Part shown: positions 8,342 through 17,504 of the stretch, piece by piece
How positions within the stretch are numbered: position 1 is the first letter of the stretch
How the letters are laid out: each line of letters starts with the position of its first letter
Assembly: GCA_946480245.1 (NCBI GenBank)
Contig: CAMLIZ010000085.1
Coordinates: 1 to 18,965, forward strand
Reading direction: 5' to 3'
From: an uncultured Pseudomonadota bacterium
Lineage (GTDB): Bacteria > Pseudomonadota > Gammaproteobacteria > Burkholderiales > Burkholderiaceae
DNA: 18,965 bases
The notes under the pieces: generated by a model
The model's input: only the letters and a program-made list of their open reading frames with translations
Told to the model about the DNA's origin: nothing
Database searches by the model: none
Translations under genes and position numbers: made by a program

Positions 8342-8358
8342 GCACGCTGGCAGCGTGC
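8342..8358. repeat. Perfect 17-base inverted repeat in the DksA-like leader
   Basis: GCACGCTG (8342-8349), a single G, and CAGCGTGC (8351-8358) form a perfect inverted repeat. It lies 31-47 bases upstream of the DksA-like ATG and about 155 bases upstream of nadE. It could be an operator for a dimeric regulator. As RNA it could fold into a 6-pair hairpin with a 5-base loop just before the ribosome binding site. No T-tract follows, so it is not a terminator. Confidence 0.4.
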
Positions 8359-8514
8359 ACCGGGGAGTGGAGCGGGGGAACCGATCCTGCGCCGAGTCGC
8401 GGGCACTTGCATGCGGGAGAACCCGGCACCCTGAAGGGTGAGGCGCGAATCGCAGCACATGTTGCGTCAAGTCAATGTCGGCTGTGGGCTGGCAGAAGCG
8501 GCGATGATTGGCAC

Positions 8515-10515
8515 ATGGAATCGTTCTTCAACCTCTACAGCCACGGCTATGCGCGCGTGGCGGTGGCCGTGCCGCGCTCCCGTGTGGCCGACCCGGCCTT
8601 CAACGCCGAGCAAACCGTTGCGCTGCTCGATGCCGCAGCGCAGCAAGGTGCCGTGCTGGTGGCGTTTCCCGAACTCGGGCTGGCGGCCTACACCTGCGAC
8701 GACCTGTTCCACCAGCACGCACTGCTCGACGCATGCGAAGCGGCACTGGCGCGCATTGCGCAGGCCACCACGCAGTGCCCCGCGGTGGCGGTGGTGGGCC
8801 TGCCGCTGCGCGTCGATCACTCGGTGTTCAACTGTGCAGCGGTGGTGCACGGCGGCCGCGTGCTGGGCATCGTGCCCAAGAGCTACCTGCCGAACTACGG
8901 CGAGTTCTACGAGGCGCGCCAGTTCAATGCAGCCGCCACGGCGGTGTCGCGCGAGGTGCGCGTGGGTGGGCAGCTGGTGCCATTCGGAGCCGACCTGCTG
9001 TTTGCCTGCGAGGCGCTGCCGAACTTCATCTTCCACGTCGAGATCTGTGAGGACGTGTGGGTGCCGGTGCCGCCGTCCTCCTACGCTGCGATGGCCGGTG
9101 CCACGGTGCTGGTGAACCTGTCGGCCTCCAACATCACGGTGGGCAAGTCGGAGTACCGCCACGCGCTGGTGAGCTTGCAGTCGGCACGCTGCATCGCGGC
9201 CTACCTGTACTCGTCGGCGGGTTTGGGTGAGTCGACCACCGACCTGGCGTGGGACGGGCAAGCCCTGGTGTGCGAAAACGGCGACCTGCTGGCCCAGTCG
9301 GCGCGCTTTGCCGACGACTCGCACTTCATCACCGCCGACGTCGATCTCGACCGCCTGGTGCACGACCGGCTGCGCCAGACCACCTTCGGCCAGTGCGCAG
9401 GGCAGCACACCACCGCATTGCAGGGCTTCCGGCGCGTGCCCTTCACGCTGCAGCTGCCGCAGGCCGAGCGCCTGCCGCTGCAGCGCGCGATTGCGCGCTT
9501 CCCGTATGTGCCGGCGGACCCCGCGCTGCGCGACGAGCGCTGCAACGAGGTCTACAACATCCAGGTGCAGGGCCTGCTGCAGCGCATGGCCGCCACGGGC
9601 ACGCGCAAGCTCGTCATTGGTGTGTCCGGCGGCCTGGATTCCACGCACGCGCTGCTGGTGTGCGCCAAGGCGATCGACCGGCTCGGCCTGCCGCGCAGCC
9701 ACATCCTCGCGTACACGATGCCGGGCTACGCCACCGGCGAGCGCACGCTGGACCAGGCCAACCGGCTGATGAAGGCGCTGGGTTGCACGGCCCAGACCAT
9801 CGACATCCGCGCCAGCTGCGACCAGATGCTCAAGGACATCGGCCACCCGGCCGCCGAGGGCAAGCCGCTATACGACGTGACCTTCGAGAACGTGCAGGCC
9901 GGCGAGCGCACCAGCCACCTCTTCCGCCTGGCCAACCTGCACGGCGGCATCGTGGTGGGCACCGGTGACCTGAGCGAGCTGGCGCTGGGCTGGTGCACCT
10001 ATGGCGTGGGCGACCAGATGGCGCACTACAACGTCAACGCCAGCGTGCCCAAGACGCTGATCAAGCACCTGGTGCGCTGGGTGGCCGACACGCAGCAGGT
10101 GGGCGGCGACAGCCAGGTGCTGCACGACGTGCTGGCCACCGAGATCAGCCCCGAGCTGGTGCCCGGCCAGGCCGAAAGCCAGCCGGGCCAGAGCAGCGAG
10201 AGCGCGGTGGGCCCCTACGAGCTGCAGGATTTCCACCTCTACTACGTGCTGCGCTTCGGCTTTGCGCCCACCAAGGTGGCCTTTCTCGCGCAGCAGGCGT
10301 GGCAAGGCAGCTATTCGCTGGCAGACATCAAGCGCCACCTGCGCAACTTCCTGTGGCGCTTCTTCAAGACCAGCCAGTTCAAGCGCAGCGCGATGCCCAA
10401 TGGGCCGAAGGTGGGGTCCGGCGGATCGCTGTCACCGCGCGGTGACTGGCGTGCGCCCAGTGACTCGGAAGCCACGGTGTGGCTGGCCGATCTGGAGCGG
10501 GTGCCCGATGCCTGA
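8515..10515 (+). CDS. nadE: Glutamine-dependent NAD+ synthetase
   Basis: This is the last step of NAD biosynthesis: amidation of deamido-NAD using ATP and ammonia from glutamine. The 666-residue protein joins a nitrilase-type glutaminase domain (about 10-290) to a synthetase domain (about 330-640). The glutaminase triad is Glu53 in FPELGL, Lys122 in [11 protein letters not shown] and Cys178 in EICEDVW. The P-loop of the PP-ATPase domain is SGGLDST (371-377), followed by [12 protein letters not shown] near 482-493. Length and spacing match the long, M. tuberculosis-like NadE type rather than the shorter two-domain type. The ATG at 8515 places the nitrilase fold right at the N-terminus; upstream in-frame sequence is antisense to other genes. 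No clear ribosome binding site is visible. It converges with the glycosyltransferase gene, with 2 bases between stops. Confidence 0.96.
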   Translation: MESFFNLYSHGYARVAVAVPRSRVADPAFNAEQTVALLDAAAQQGAVLVAFPELGLAAYTCDDLFHQHALLDACEAALARIAQATTQCPAVAVVGLPLRVDHSVFNCAAVVHGGRVLGIVPKSYLPNYGEFYEARQFNAAATAVSREVRVGGQLVPFGADLLFACEALPNFIFHVEICEDVWVPVPPSSYAAMAGATVLVNLSASNITVGKSEYRHALVSLQSARCIAAYLYSSAGLGESTTDLAWDGQALVCENGDLLAQSARFADDSHFITADVDLDRLVHDRLRQTTFGQCAGQHTTALQGFRRVPFTLQLPQAERLPLQRAIARFPYVPADPALRDERCNEVYNIQVQGLLQRMAATGTRKLVIGVSGGLDSTHALLVCAKAIDRLGLPRSHILAYTMPGYATGERTLDQANRLMKALGCTAQTIDIRASCDQMLKDIGHPAAEGKPLYDVTFENVQAGERTSHLFRLANLHGGIVVGTGDLSELALGWCTYGVGDQMAHYNVNASVPKTLIKHLVRWVADTQQVGGDSQVLHDVLATEISPELVPGQAESQPGQSSESAVGPYELQDFHLYYVLRFGFAPTKVAFLAQQAWQGSYSLADIKRHLRNFLWRFFKTSQFKRSAMPNGPKVGSGGSLSPRGDWRAPSDSEATVWLADLERVPDA

Positions 10516-10517
10516 AT

Positions 10518-12020
10518 TCAGTCGCCCGCGGTGCAGTACGTGGGCGGGATGACCGCCCAGTACACACGGGGGCCGTGGCCCCCGGTGCGCGCGGGGATCT
10601 TCATCGAACCCACCATCACGGCAGCCTCGGGCAGCGAATCCTCGTTGTCGGACACGTACACGGCGCCCTCCTCCTGCACTTGCCGCAGGCTCACCCAGGG
10701 CGAGGTCGAGAAGTCGCCGTTCTCCAGCACCACCGGGGGGCGCGGGCTGTAGACCGAGACCATGCCGGCCTCGAACGACGGGCCGGCCACGATCTTCAGC
10801 GGGCAGGGCGTGAAGCGCTGCCAGTCGCGCAGCACGGCCTGCGCCAGCGCGCGCGCGGGGTATAGCGCGTCATCACGGTGGCCCGGTTCGTTGCGCTGGA
10901 ACGCGTTCGCACCCACCACGGCAAGAAAAGGCAACTGCACCGCGAGTGCCAGTGCCGCCAGGCGGCGTGGCGCCGGCGCCACCGAACGCAGGCGCCATGC
11001 CAGCCACAGCGACACGAACTGCAGGCACTGGAAGCCCCATTCGTTCTCCAGCGGCAGCCCGAAGGTCGGGCAGGTGAGCACGGTGACCACGAGCGGGAAC
11101 GCGATCAGCGCCAGGAACCACGCCCGACGCACTCGCCCCTCGGTCTGGGACAGTTGCCCGTGATCCGGCGGAAACGCCTTCACGCCTGGCGCCGTCCACA
11201 GCAGCAGCGCCAGCAGCAGGGTCGGGAACAGCAGGCGCACCTGTTGCGCCAGGAAGCTGGCCACGCTCAAGCCGCGCCCACTCCAGGGCAGCGGCGGCTG
11301 GCCATGTTGCGATGCGTAGTGCAGCGTCGCGAAGTCGTGCCGCACCATCCACACCAGGTGCGGCAGGAACAGCAGCAGCGCACAGGCCGTTGCCCACGCC
11401 AGCCCCACGAGCACGTCGCGCCGCCGCAGTTCCCCGGTGAGCAGCAGGCCCAGCACCACGCCGGCCAGCGGCACCACCGCCTGGTACTTCGAGAGCATCG
11501 AGCAGCCCGCCGCCACTCCGGCCGCCAGCCACCAGCGCCGCTGCGAGGTGCTGCAGGCCTGCAGCACGCACCAGACCCCGGCGCTGACCGCCAGCATCAT
11601 CACGGTGTTGTGGTTGTACAGCTGGGCGCGTGCCGAGAACGCCTGCTGCAGCCCCCACAGCAGCAGCGCCAGCGGCGCCAGTGCAGCAGGCAGCAGGCGC
11701 TGCGCGATCCGATAGGTGAAGAAACCGGTGCCGGCAGTGCACAGCGCGGCGAGCACATAGGTCCAGTAGGGAGACGGGCCGAAGGCGCCGATCAGCCCGG
11801 CCAGCAGCCAGGTCGGCAGCGGCGGGTGCTTGTAGTAGCCCCACTCCACCGCGTGGGCCCAGGTGAATTGCTCGAAGTGGTCGGCCCACTGCCCCGGGTT
11901 GAGTGCGGCCGGCACGACCACCCACAACGCGATCAGCGCAAAGCTCAGCGCCAGCGGCCAGTCGGGCCGCCAGCGCGAGGTGCGCGCAGGAGCAAGGGTG
12001 GAGCGAAGGACGTGCAGCAT
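10518..12020 (-). CDS. GT39/ArnT-like membrane glycosyltransferase
   Basis: This polytopic inner-membrane protein (500 residues) has about 10-12 hydrophobic spans, and a soluble C-terminal part of about 100 residues follows. It has the PMT/ArnT layout: a first span (about 21-39), then a periplasmic loop with acidic residues Asp47 and Glu50 (WADHFEQF) and the YYKHPPLPTW motif (62-71), typical of polyprenyl-phosphate-sugar transferases. Such enzymes move a sugar from an undecaprenyl-phosphate donor to lipid A, other glycans or proteins. Donor and acceptor cannot be told here, and there is no arn operon alongside. The start at ATG 12020 is chosen because the upstream in-frame sequence is Arg-rich and overlaps the divergent PBP gene. 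No strong ribosome binding site is seen. Confidence 0.88.
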   Translation of the reverse strand: MLHVLRSTLAPARTSRWRPDWPLALSFALIALWVVVPAALNPGQWADHFEQFTWAHAVEWGYYKHPPLPTWLLAGLIGAFGPSPYWTYVLAALCTAGTGFFTYRIAQRLLPAALAPLALLLWGLQQAFSARAQLYNHNTVMMLAVSAGVWCVLQACSTSQRRWWLAAGVAAGCSMLSKYQAVVPLAGVVLGLLLTGELRRRDVLVGLAWATACALLLFLPHLVWMVRHDFATLHYASQHGQPPLPWSGRGLSVASFLAQQVRLLFPTLLLALLLWTAPGVKAFPPDHGQLSQTEGRVRRAWFLALIAFPLVVTVLTCPTFGLPLENEWGFQCLQFVSLWLAWRLRSVAPAPRRLAALALAVQLPFLAVVGANAFQRNEPGHRDDALYPARALAQAVLRDWQRFTPCPLKIVAGPSFEAGMVSVYSPRPPVVLENGDFSTSPWVSLRQVQEEGAVYVSDNEDSLPEAAVMVGSMKIPARTGGHGPRVYWAVIPPTYCTAGD

Positions 12021-12054
12021 GGACTGGGCAAATTGCGCGTGAGCGAATGTAATC

Positions 12055-12066
12055 GCAAGCGCTTGC
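12055..12066. promoter_or_regulatory. Possible LacI-type operator palindrome between the glycosyltransferase and PBP genes
   Basis: GCAAGCGCTTGC is a perfect 12-base palindrome with the central CG and AAGCGCTT core typical of many LacI-family operators. It sits in the 100-base divergent region. A TGTAAT box (12048-12053), resembling a -10 element, lies just to its left on the plus strand, but I find no matching -35. A palindrome of this length is expected a few times by chance in 19 kb, so this is tentative. Confidence 0.2.
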
Positions 12067-12120
12067 AGCGGTGGCGGTACAAGCGCACGTCGGGCACGGC
12101 CGTTGCACTTCGCCAACGCC

Positions 12121-14655
12121 ATGACCGGATCATCCGACCTGCCGCCCCGCCGCCTGCACCTGCGCCTTCGCCCCTGGCTCGTCGCGCTGGCCGCCATGCT
12201 GATGCTGCTCGCAGCCGGCGCGGCCTACGTGGCCAGCGTGCTGCCGCGCGCGCCGTCGGAAAGCGACCTGCGCCAGGTGCGGGCGCCGCAACCCAGCGTG
12301 CTGCTGTCGGCCGACGGCCAGGTGCTGGCCACGTTCCGGCAGGTGCAGCAGCAGCCGGTGCCGCTGGGGCAGATCTCACCCACCGTGGTGAACGCACTCA
12401 TCGCCACCGAGGACAGGCGCTTCTACGAGCACCATGGCGTGGACTGGCAACGCCTGGTGGCCGCGGCCTGGAACACCGCGCGCGGGGACACGCAAGGCGC
12501 CTCCACGATCACGCAGCAGCTGGCGCGCAACCTGTTTCCGGAGGAGATCGGCCGCTCGCGCAACCTCACGCGCAAGCTCAAGGAGATGGTGACCGCGCTG
12601 CGCATCGAGCGCATCTACAGCAAGCCGCAGATCCTCGAGCGCTACCTCAACAGCACGCCCTTTCTCTACAACGCCGTGGGCATCGAGATGGCCGCGCGCA
12701 CCTATTTCGACAAGTCGGCGCGCGAGCTCGACGTGGGCGAAGCCGCCATGCTGGTGGGCATGCTCAAGGGCACCTACTACTACAACCCGGTGCTGTTTCC
12801 CGAGCGTGCCCGGCAGCGCCGCAACCTGGTGCTGCAGCAGATGCACAAGGCCGGCATGCTCAACGAAACCGACTACGCACGCTGGCGCGATGCGCCGCTG
12901 AAGGTCACGCTGAACCGGCAGGACGACGACCTGGGCCCGGCGCCCCACTTCGCCGCCTACGCGCGACGCTGGCTGCTCGACTGGGCGCAGGCGCACGACC
13001 TCAACCTCTACACCGATGGCCTGGTGGTGCAAAGCACGCTGGACACGCGCCTGCAACGCGTGGCCACCGAATCGCTGGAGAAGCAGGCGCAGGCGCTGCA
13101 GCAGGTGGCCGACGTGGAATGGAGCAGCCGCGCGCTGCCGCAGGCCTCGGGCATGGCAGCCTACGCGGCGCTGCACAAGAAGGCGGCGCCGTTCCGCCAC
13201 TTCTTTGTCCAGCATCCGGAGTTGCTCGACGCCTTCCTGCGCGACACGCCCGAGTACAAGCGGGCTCGCCAGGCCGGCACGCCCGACGGGCAGGCGCTGA
13301 AGCAGCTGAAGGACGACGACGCGCTGGTGGCGCGCGTGCGCGCGGGCAAGACGCGGCTGGAGGCGGCCTTCGTCGCGATGGACCCGGGCACCGGCGAGAT
13401 CAAGGCCTGGGTGGGCAGCCGCGACTTCGACCACGGCCAGTTCGACCACGTGGCCCAGGCGGTGCGCCAGCCGGGCTCGACGTTCAAGCCCATCGTGTAT
13501 GGCGCGGCACTGGAGGCCGGCATCGACCCCGACCGCACCTACCTCGACGACCCGGTGGAGGTGCGCCTGGACGCCGGCACGGTGTGGCGCCCTACCGACA
13601 TGCACGGCTCGACCGGCGAGATGATGACCCTGCGCGACGGCCTCGTGTATTCGAAGAACACCATCACCGCCCAGGTGATGCAGGACGTGGGCGTGCCGCG
13701 CATCGTGAGCCTGGCGCAGGCGATGGGCGTGGACCAGAGCCGGCTCGACCCGGTGCCCTCACTCGCGCTCGGCACCAGCCCGGTCACCTTGCTCGAAATG
13801 GTGGACGCCTACGCAACGATCGCGGACGAAGGCACGCGCCACAAGCCGCTGTTCATCCGCCGCATCAGCGACCACGCCGGCCATGTGCTGGCCCAGTTCA
13901 CGCCGCAGGCCTCGCGCGCGATGTCTGCCGACACCGCGGTGGACCTGATCGACATGCTGCGCGGCGTGGTGGACCGCGGCACCGGCACCATCGTGCGCAC
14001 GCGCTTCGGCATCCAGGCGGACGTGGGCGGCAAGACCGGCACCACGCAGAACAACACCGACGGCTGGTTCATCCTGATGCATCCCAAGCTGGTGGCCGGC
14101 GCCTGGGTGGGCTTCGACGACCAGCGCGTCACGCTGCGCAGCAACTACTGGGGCCAGGGCGGGCACAACGCCGCGCTGCTGGTGGGCGACTTCTTCCACG
14201 ATGCGCTGAAGACGAAGCTGCTCGACACGCGCGCCCACTTCCCGCCGCCGCACCGGCCGGCCCCGGTGCTCACCACGGAAACGCCCGGGGAGGTGGACGA
14301 CAGCTACGGCCGCATCGACGACGTGGTGCCAGGCGGCGGCGATGCGCAGTCCGCACAGCATCCCGACCCGCCGGTGCAGCGTGCGACCGGCGACAACGGC
14401 GTGCCCGTCTTCGGTGACGACGCCGGCGTTGCGGCGCTGCGGCGCAGCAACGGGTCGCCGAAGAGTGACGAGGAACTGGAGCGCGCGCTCGCCCGCCGGC
14501 GCGCCCAACCCGCGCTGGACGACGTGCTGCCCTCCGGAAGCGTCTCCACCAGTGGCACATCGGCAGCGCGGCCGGCCAGCGCAGCCCCCTCCAACCCTGC
14601 CCCGGCCGACTCGGCGGCAGAAGGCACGCCGGTTGCCCCAAGCCTGTCGGAGTGA
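12121..14655 (+). CDS. Class A penicillin-binding protein (PBP1-type)
   Basis: This bifunctional peptidoglycan synthase (844 residues) is anchored in the inner membrane by one span (about 19-40) and acts in the periplasm. The GT51 glycosyltransferase domain has catalytic Glu97 in ATEDRRFYEHHG and the STITQQLARN motif (128-137). The transpeptidase domain has STFK (Ser453 nucleophile, Lys456), SKN (511-513) and KTGT (638-641). I see no UB2H or OB-like insert, so it is neither a typical PBP1b nor a full PBP1a. A linker of about 80 residues (340-415) precedes the transpeptidase domain. The last 130 residues form a Pro/Ala/Asp/Ser-rich, probably disordered tail. ATG 12121 is preferred over TTG 12103; neither has a clear ribosome binding site. 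It is divergent from the GT39 gene and followed after 6 bases by a small gene. Confidence 0.94.
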   Translation: MTGSSDLPPRRLHLRLRPWLVALAAMLMLLAAGAAYVASVLPRAPSESDLRQVRAPQPSVLLSADGQVLATFRQVQQQPVPLGQISPTVVNALIATEDRRFYEHHGVDWQRLVAAAWNTARGDTQGASTITQQLARNLFPEEIGRSRNLTRKLKEMVTALRIERIYSKPQILERYLNSTPFLYNAVGIEMAARTYFDKSARELDVGEAAMLVGMLKGTYYYNPVLFPERARQRRNLVLQQMHKAGMLNETDYARWRDAPLKVTLNRQDDDLGPAPHFAAYARRWLLDWAQAHDLNLYTDGLVVQSTLDTRLQRVATESLEKQAQALQQVADVEWSSRALPQASGMAAYAALHKKAAPFRHFFVQHPELLDAFLRDTPEYKRARQAGTPDGQALKQLKDDDALVARVRAGKTRLEAAFVAMDPGTGEIKAWVGSRDFDHGQFDHVAQAVRQPGSTFKPIVYGAALEAGIDPDRTYLDDPVEVRLDAGTVWRPTDMHGSTGEMMTLRDGLVYSKNTITAQVMQDVGVPRIVSLAQAMGVDQSRLDPVPSLALGTSPVTLLEMVDAYATIADEGTRHKPLFIRRISDHAGHVLAQFTPQASRAMSADTAVDLIDMLRGVVDRGTGTIVRTRFGIQADVGGKTGTTQNNTDGWFILMHPKLVAGAWVGFDDQRVTLRSNYWGQGGHNAALLVGDFFHDALKTKLLDTRAHFPPPHRPAPVLTTETPGEVDDSYGRIDDVVPGGGDAQSAQHPDPPVQRATGDNGVPVFGDDAGVAALRRSNGSPKSDEELERALARRRAQPALDDVLPSGSVSTSGTSAARPASAAPSNPAPADSAAEGTPVAPSLSE

Positions 14656-14661
14656 CCCGCC

Positions 14662-14862
14662 ATGCAAACACGCGCACCGTCTCCACCATCGCCACTGCTG
14701 GAGTCCACCTTGACTCGCTACCTGTCGCTCGCGCACACCTGCCATGCACTGTTCGCGGCCACCCTGCATGACGAGAAGCATCGCGCCCAGCGCGGAGCGA
14801 TGGACGCGCTGCTGCGCGCCCTCGAGGGTGCACAGGGCGAGCGCAGCGCGCTGCCGCACTGA
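14662..14862 (+). CDS. Small hypothetical protein between the PBP and receiver genes
   Basis: This 66-residue protein matches no family I know. It has a Pro/Ser-rich start, then a mostly helical stretch (about 12-60) with His and Cys residues (LAHTCHALF, LHDEKH), and no clear membrane span or signal peptide. Codon endings are G/C-rich in this frame, and it fits exactly between neighbours: 6 bases after the PBP stop and 2 bases before the receiver GTG. That packing argues for a real, translationally coupled gene. The upstream ribosome binding site is weak. A partner role for the receiver protein is possible but unproven. Confidence 0.55.
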   Translation: MQTRAPSPPSPLLESTLTRYLSLAHTCHALFAATLHDEKHRAQRGAMDALLRALEGAQGERSALPH

Positions 14863-14864
14863 AC

Positions 14865-15257
14865 GTGCCAACGCCGCACTGCACGTACCGCGTCCTCGTG
14901 GCCGACGACGATGCGATGAATCGCATGGTGGCAGCCGAGGCGCTGAAATACCTGGGCGCCGACGTGTTCACGGTGGACAGCGGCACCGAGGCACTGCACG
15001 CGTTGGCCGACCAACGTTTCGATCTGCTGCTGTTGGATGTGCACATGCCGGTGATGAGCGGCATCGAAACGGCGCTGCGCATCCGCGAGCAGGAGCGCAT
15101 CGGGCAGTTGCGTCGGCTGCCGATCGTGGCGCTCACGGCCAGCGCCACCGCCAAGGATCAGCAGAGCTGCCTGGCCGCCGGCATGGACGAGGTGCTGACC
15201 AAGCCCTTCCGCATGGAGCAGCTGTCGCAGGTGCTGCAGCGCTGCTGCCGCGCCTGA
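14865..15257 (+). CDS. Single-domain response regulator (CheY-like receiver)
   Basis: This 130-residue protein is a receiver domain and nothing more. It has the acidic pocket Asp14-Asp16 in VADDD, phospho-acceptor Asp58 in LLLLDVHMP, switch residue Thr91 in ALTAS and Lys113 in TKPF, so the phosphorylation site is complete. With no output domain it must act by protein-protein contact or as a phosphotransfer intermediate. It starts at GTG, 2 bases after the stop of the small gene upstream, with no ribosome binding site of its own, so translational coupling is likely. Its stop lies 16 bases from the stop of the convergent hybrid kinase. Receivers of this sequence type often occur in hybrid-kinase relays, so that kinase pair is the obvious candidate partner. 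Confidence 0.9.
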   Translation: MPTPHCTYRVLVADDDAMNRMVAAEALKYLGADVFTVDSGTEALHALADQRFDLLLLDVHMPVMSGIETALRIREQERIGQLRRLPIVALTASATAKDQQSCLAAGMDEVLTKPFRMEQLSQVLQRCCRA

Positions 15258-15273
15258 AGCGCCGCGCGACCGC

Positions 15274-17481
15274 CTACAACTGCGCCCTGCGGCGCTGTGC
15301 GCTGCGCTGTGCGGCGCTCTCGCCGCTGCGCTCGGCGATCACTGCGGCCAGCTCACGCGGGTCGGCCGGCTTCACCAGGTGGCAGTCGAAGCCGGCCTGC
15401 AATGCCTGCTCGCGGTCGCCCTTCTGCCCGTAGCCGGTGAGCGCGACCAGCATCGCGTCACGCGCATGCGGGCTCTGGCGCAGGCGGCGCGCCACCTCGT
15501 AGCCGTCGAGCTGCGGCAGGCCGATGTCCAGCACCACCACGTCGGGGTGGAAGGTGGCCGCGCTCGCCAGGGCCTGCACGCCGTCGGTGGCGGTCTGCAC
15601 CACATGGCCCTCCAGTTCGAGGTACAGCGCCACCGTGTCGGCGGCGTCGACGTTGTCGTCCACCACCAGCACACGGCGCGCCACCGACGAGGGCGCGGTC
15701 GCCGGCGTGGCCGCCGCGTCGCTGGCGTCGCGCACCTCGCTCAGGCAAGGCAGCGTGACGACGAACTCCGCGCCCTGCCCCGAGCCGGCGCTGCGTGCCT
15801 CGACCTTGCCGTTATGTAGCTGCACGAGCCGCTGCACCAGCGTGAGCCCGATGCCCAGCCCGCCCTGGCTGCGGTCCAGCGAGCGCTTGCCCTGCTCGAA
15901 CAGCTCGAACACCTTGGGCAGCAGCTCCGCCTCGATGCCGATGCCGTTGTCGCGCACCGAAATCTGCGCCATGCCCTCGCGCACCACCAGCCCGAGATGC
16001 AGCACGCCGCCCTCGGGCGTGTACTTGGCCGCGTTGTTCAGCAGGTTGCTCACCACCTGAGACAGGCGCGCGAAGTCGCCGCGCAGCCACACCGGCTGCG
16101 TGGGCAGCACCTGCTGCAGCCGATGCGAGCGTGCCTCGATCAGCGGACGCGCGGTCTCCACGCTGTGCGCCAGCACGGCCTGCAGATCCAGCGTGTCCTG
16201 CTGCAGCACGATCTTGCCCTGGCTGATGCGTGCCACGTCCAGCAGTTCCTCCACGAGGCGGGTCAGGTGGCTCACCTGGCGGTCGGTGACGTCGGTGGCC
16301 CAGGCCAGCTTGGGGTCGGGCGGCGCCACGCGGCGGATCACCTCCAGCGCACTGCGGATCGGCGCCAGCGGGTTGCGCAGCTCGTGCGACAGCATGGCCA
16401 GGAACTCGTCCTTGCGCTGATTGGATTCACGCAGCCGCAATTCGGCCTGGCGCCGCTCATCGATCTCGACCTGCAAGCTGCCGTACAGCCGGGCGTTTTC
16501 GAAAGCGATGGCCGCGCGGCCCGCCAGCTCCTCGTACATCGGCCAGTCGCGCGTGTCGCTCTTGCCCGCCACGAGCAGGGCGCCGAGCACGCGCTCGCCA
16601 TGCACCAGCGCAAACACCGGCCCGGCCGGCAGCGGTTGCGCCGGCACCACCGCCTCGGCATCGAGAGCGTTGTACGCGCCCTTCTCCGGCTGGTGCAGGC
16701 CGATGCGCACGCGCCCGCCCAGCACGTCCTCGAAGGCCTCGCGAGCCGGCGCGCGCAGGTCGTCGAAGGCTGCGGGCTGCAGGGAGCGGCCGCTGCCACG
16801 CTGGCGGCACAGCAGCACGCGCTGCGGCGCTTCGCCCGGGTCCACCACCACCAGTGCGGCGCTGTCGGTGACCTCGGGCACCAGCAGCTCCAGCAGCTGG
16901 CGCATGCCCACCTCCACATCGAGCGAGCCGCCGAGCACGCGGCTCACGTGCGACAGGAAATTGGAGCGGCGCGTGTTCTCCTCCGCCGCGCGCCGCGCCG
17001 CTTCCGAGGCAGCCAGCGCCACGCGCTGCTCGGCCTGGCGGCGTACGCGGCGCTGCATGATGTGCAGGTCCACGAACACCTTGACCTTGCTGCGCAGCAT
17101 CTCCGGCACCACCGGCGACAGGATGTAGTCCACCGCGCCGAGCGAGTAGCCGCGGTGTGTCTGCATCTCGTCGGCATAGGCGGTGATGAAGATGATCGGC
17201 GTGTGCGCGGAGCGCTTGTACTGCCGGATCAGCGACGCGGTCTCGAAGCCGTCGATGTCGGGCATGTTCACGTCGAGCAGGATCACCGCGAACTCGCGGT
17301 GCAGCACCTCGCGCAGCGCCTCCGCGCCGGAGTTCACGAACACCAGGTGCTGGCCCAGCTCCTCCAGCACGGTGCCGAAGACGAGCAGCTTCTCCGGCAG
17401 GTCGTCCACGATCAGGATGCTGGCCCTTTCGTCGGGCTCGGCATCGGTGATCGGCTGCAGCGGCATCGGAACGGAGGTCAT
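15274..17481 (-). CDS. Hybrid histidine kinase, REC-GAF-HisKA-HATPase-REC
   Basis: This cytoplasmic sensor kinase (735 residues) has no membrane span. The N-terminal receiver (20-137) has Asp26/27, phospho-Asp70 and Thr100, but has Ser122 where the conserved Lys should be. A coiled-coil-like stretch (143-172) leads to a GAF domain (about 175-335). The HisKA H-box is [15 protein letters not shown] with His366. The ATPase domain has the N-box [13 protein letters not shown]1 DNGIGI (511-516) and G2 GGLGIGL (540-546). The C-terminal receiver (602-720) has phospho-Asp652, Thr682 and Lys704. No HPt domain is present. The start at ATG 17481 is chosen by domain position; an ATG at 17466 is an alternative. 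It lies 23 bases after the upstream hybrid kinase, so the two are probably one operon, with this kinase possibly phosphorylated by the first. Confidence 0.92.
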   Translation of the reverse strand: MTSVPMPLQPITDAEPDERASILIVDDLPEKLLVFGTVLEELGQHLVFVNSGAEALREVLHREFAVILLDVNMPDIDGFETASLIRQYKRSAHTPIIFITAYADEMQTHRGYSLGAVDYILSPVVPEMLRSKVKVFVDLHIMQRRVRRQAEQRVALAASEAARRAAEENTRRSNFLSHVSRVLGGSLDVEVGMRQLLELLVPEVTDSAALVVVDPGEAPQRVLLCRQRGSGRSLQPAAFDDLRAPAREAFEDVLGGRVRIGLHQPEKGAYNALDAEAVVPAQPLPAGPVFALVHGERVLGALLVAGKSDTRDWPMYEELAGRAAIAFENARLYGSLQVEIDERRQAELRLRESNQRKDEFLAMLSHELRNPLAPIRSALEVIRRVAPPDPKLAWATDVTDRQVSHLTRLVEELLDVARISQGKIVLQQDTLDLQAVLAHSVETARPLIEARSHRLQQVLPTQPVWLRGDFARLSQVVSNLLNNAAKYTPEGGVLHLGLVVREGMAQISVRDNGIGIEAELLPKVFELFEQGKRSLDRSQGGLGIGLTLVQRLVQLHNGKVEARSAGSGQGAEFVVTLPCLSEVRDASDAAATPATAPSSVARRVLVVDDNVDAADTVALYLELEGHVVQTATDGVQALASAATFHPDVVVLDIGLPQLDGYEVARRLRQSPHARDAMLVALTGYGQKGDREQALQAGFDCHLVKPADPRELAAVIAERSGESAAQRSAQRRRAQL

Positions 17482-17504
17482 GGCAAGGCTCAATGGGGGG
17501 TCGC

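Noticed and set aside
7660..8514. In-frame upstream extension of nadE
   Set aside because: It is antisense to the helicase and the DksA-like gene, and the NadE family begins at the [11 protein letters not shown] start at 8515.
10878..14417. Open frame of over 1100 codons on the plus strand
   Set aside because: It is antisense to the glycosyltransferase, then out of frame with the PBP. Its Arg/Ala/Gly/Pro composition is that of a shadow frame.
15292..15313. Direct repeat GCGCTGTGCG near the end of the middle kinase
   Set aside because: It is only two copies and encodes the SAQR-type tail of the kinase; there is no sign of a mobile element.
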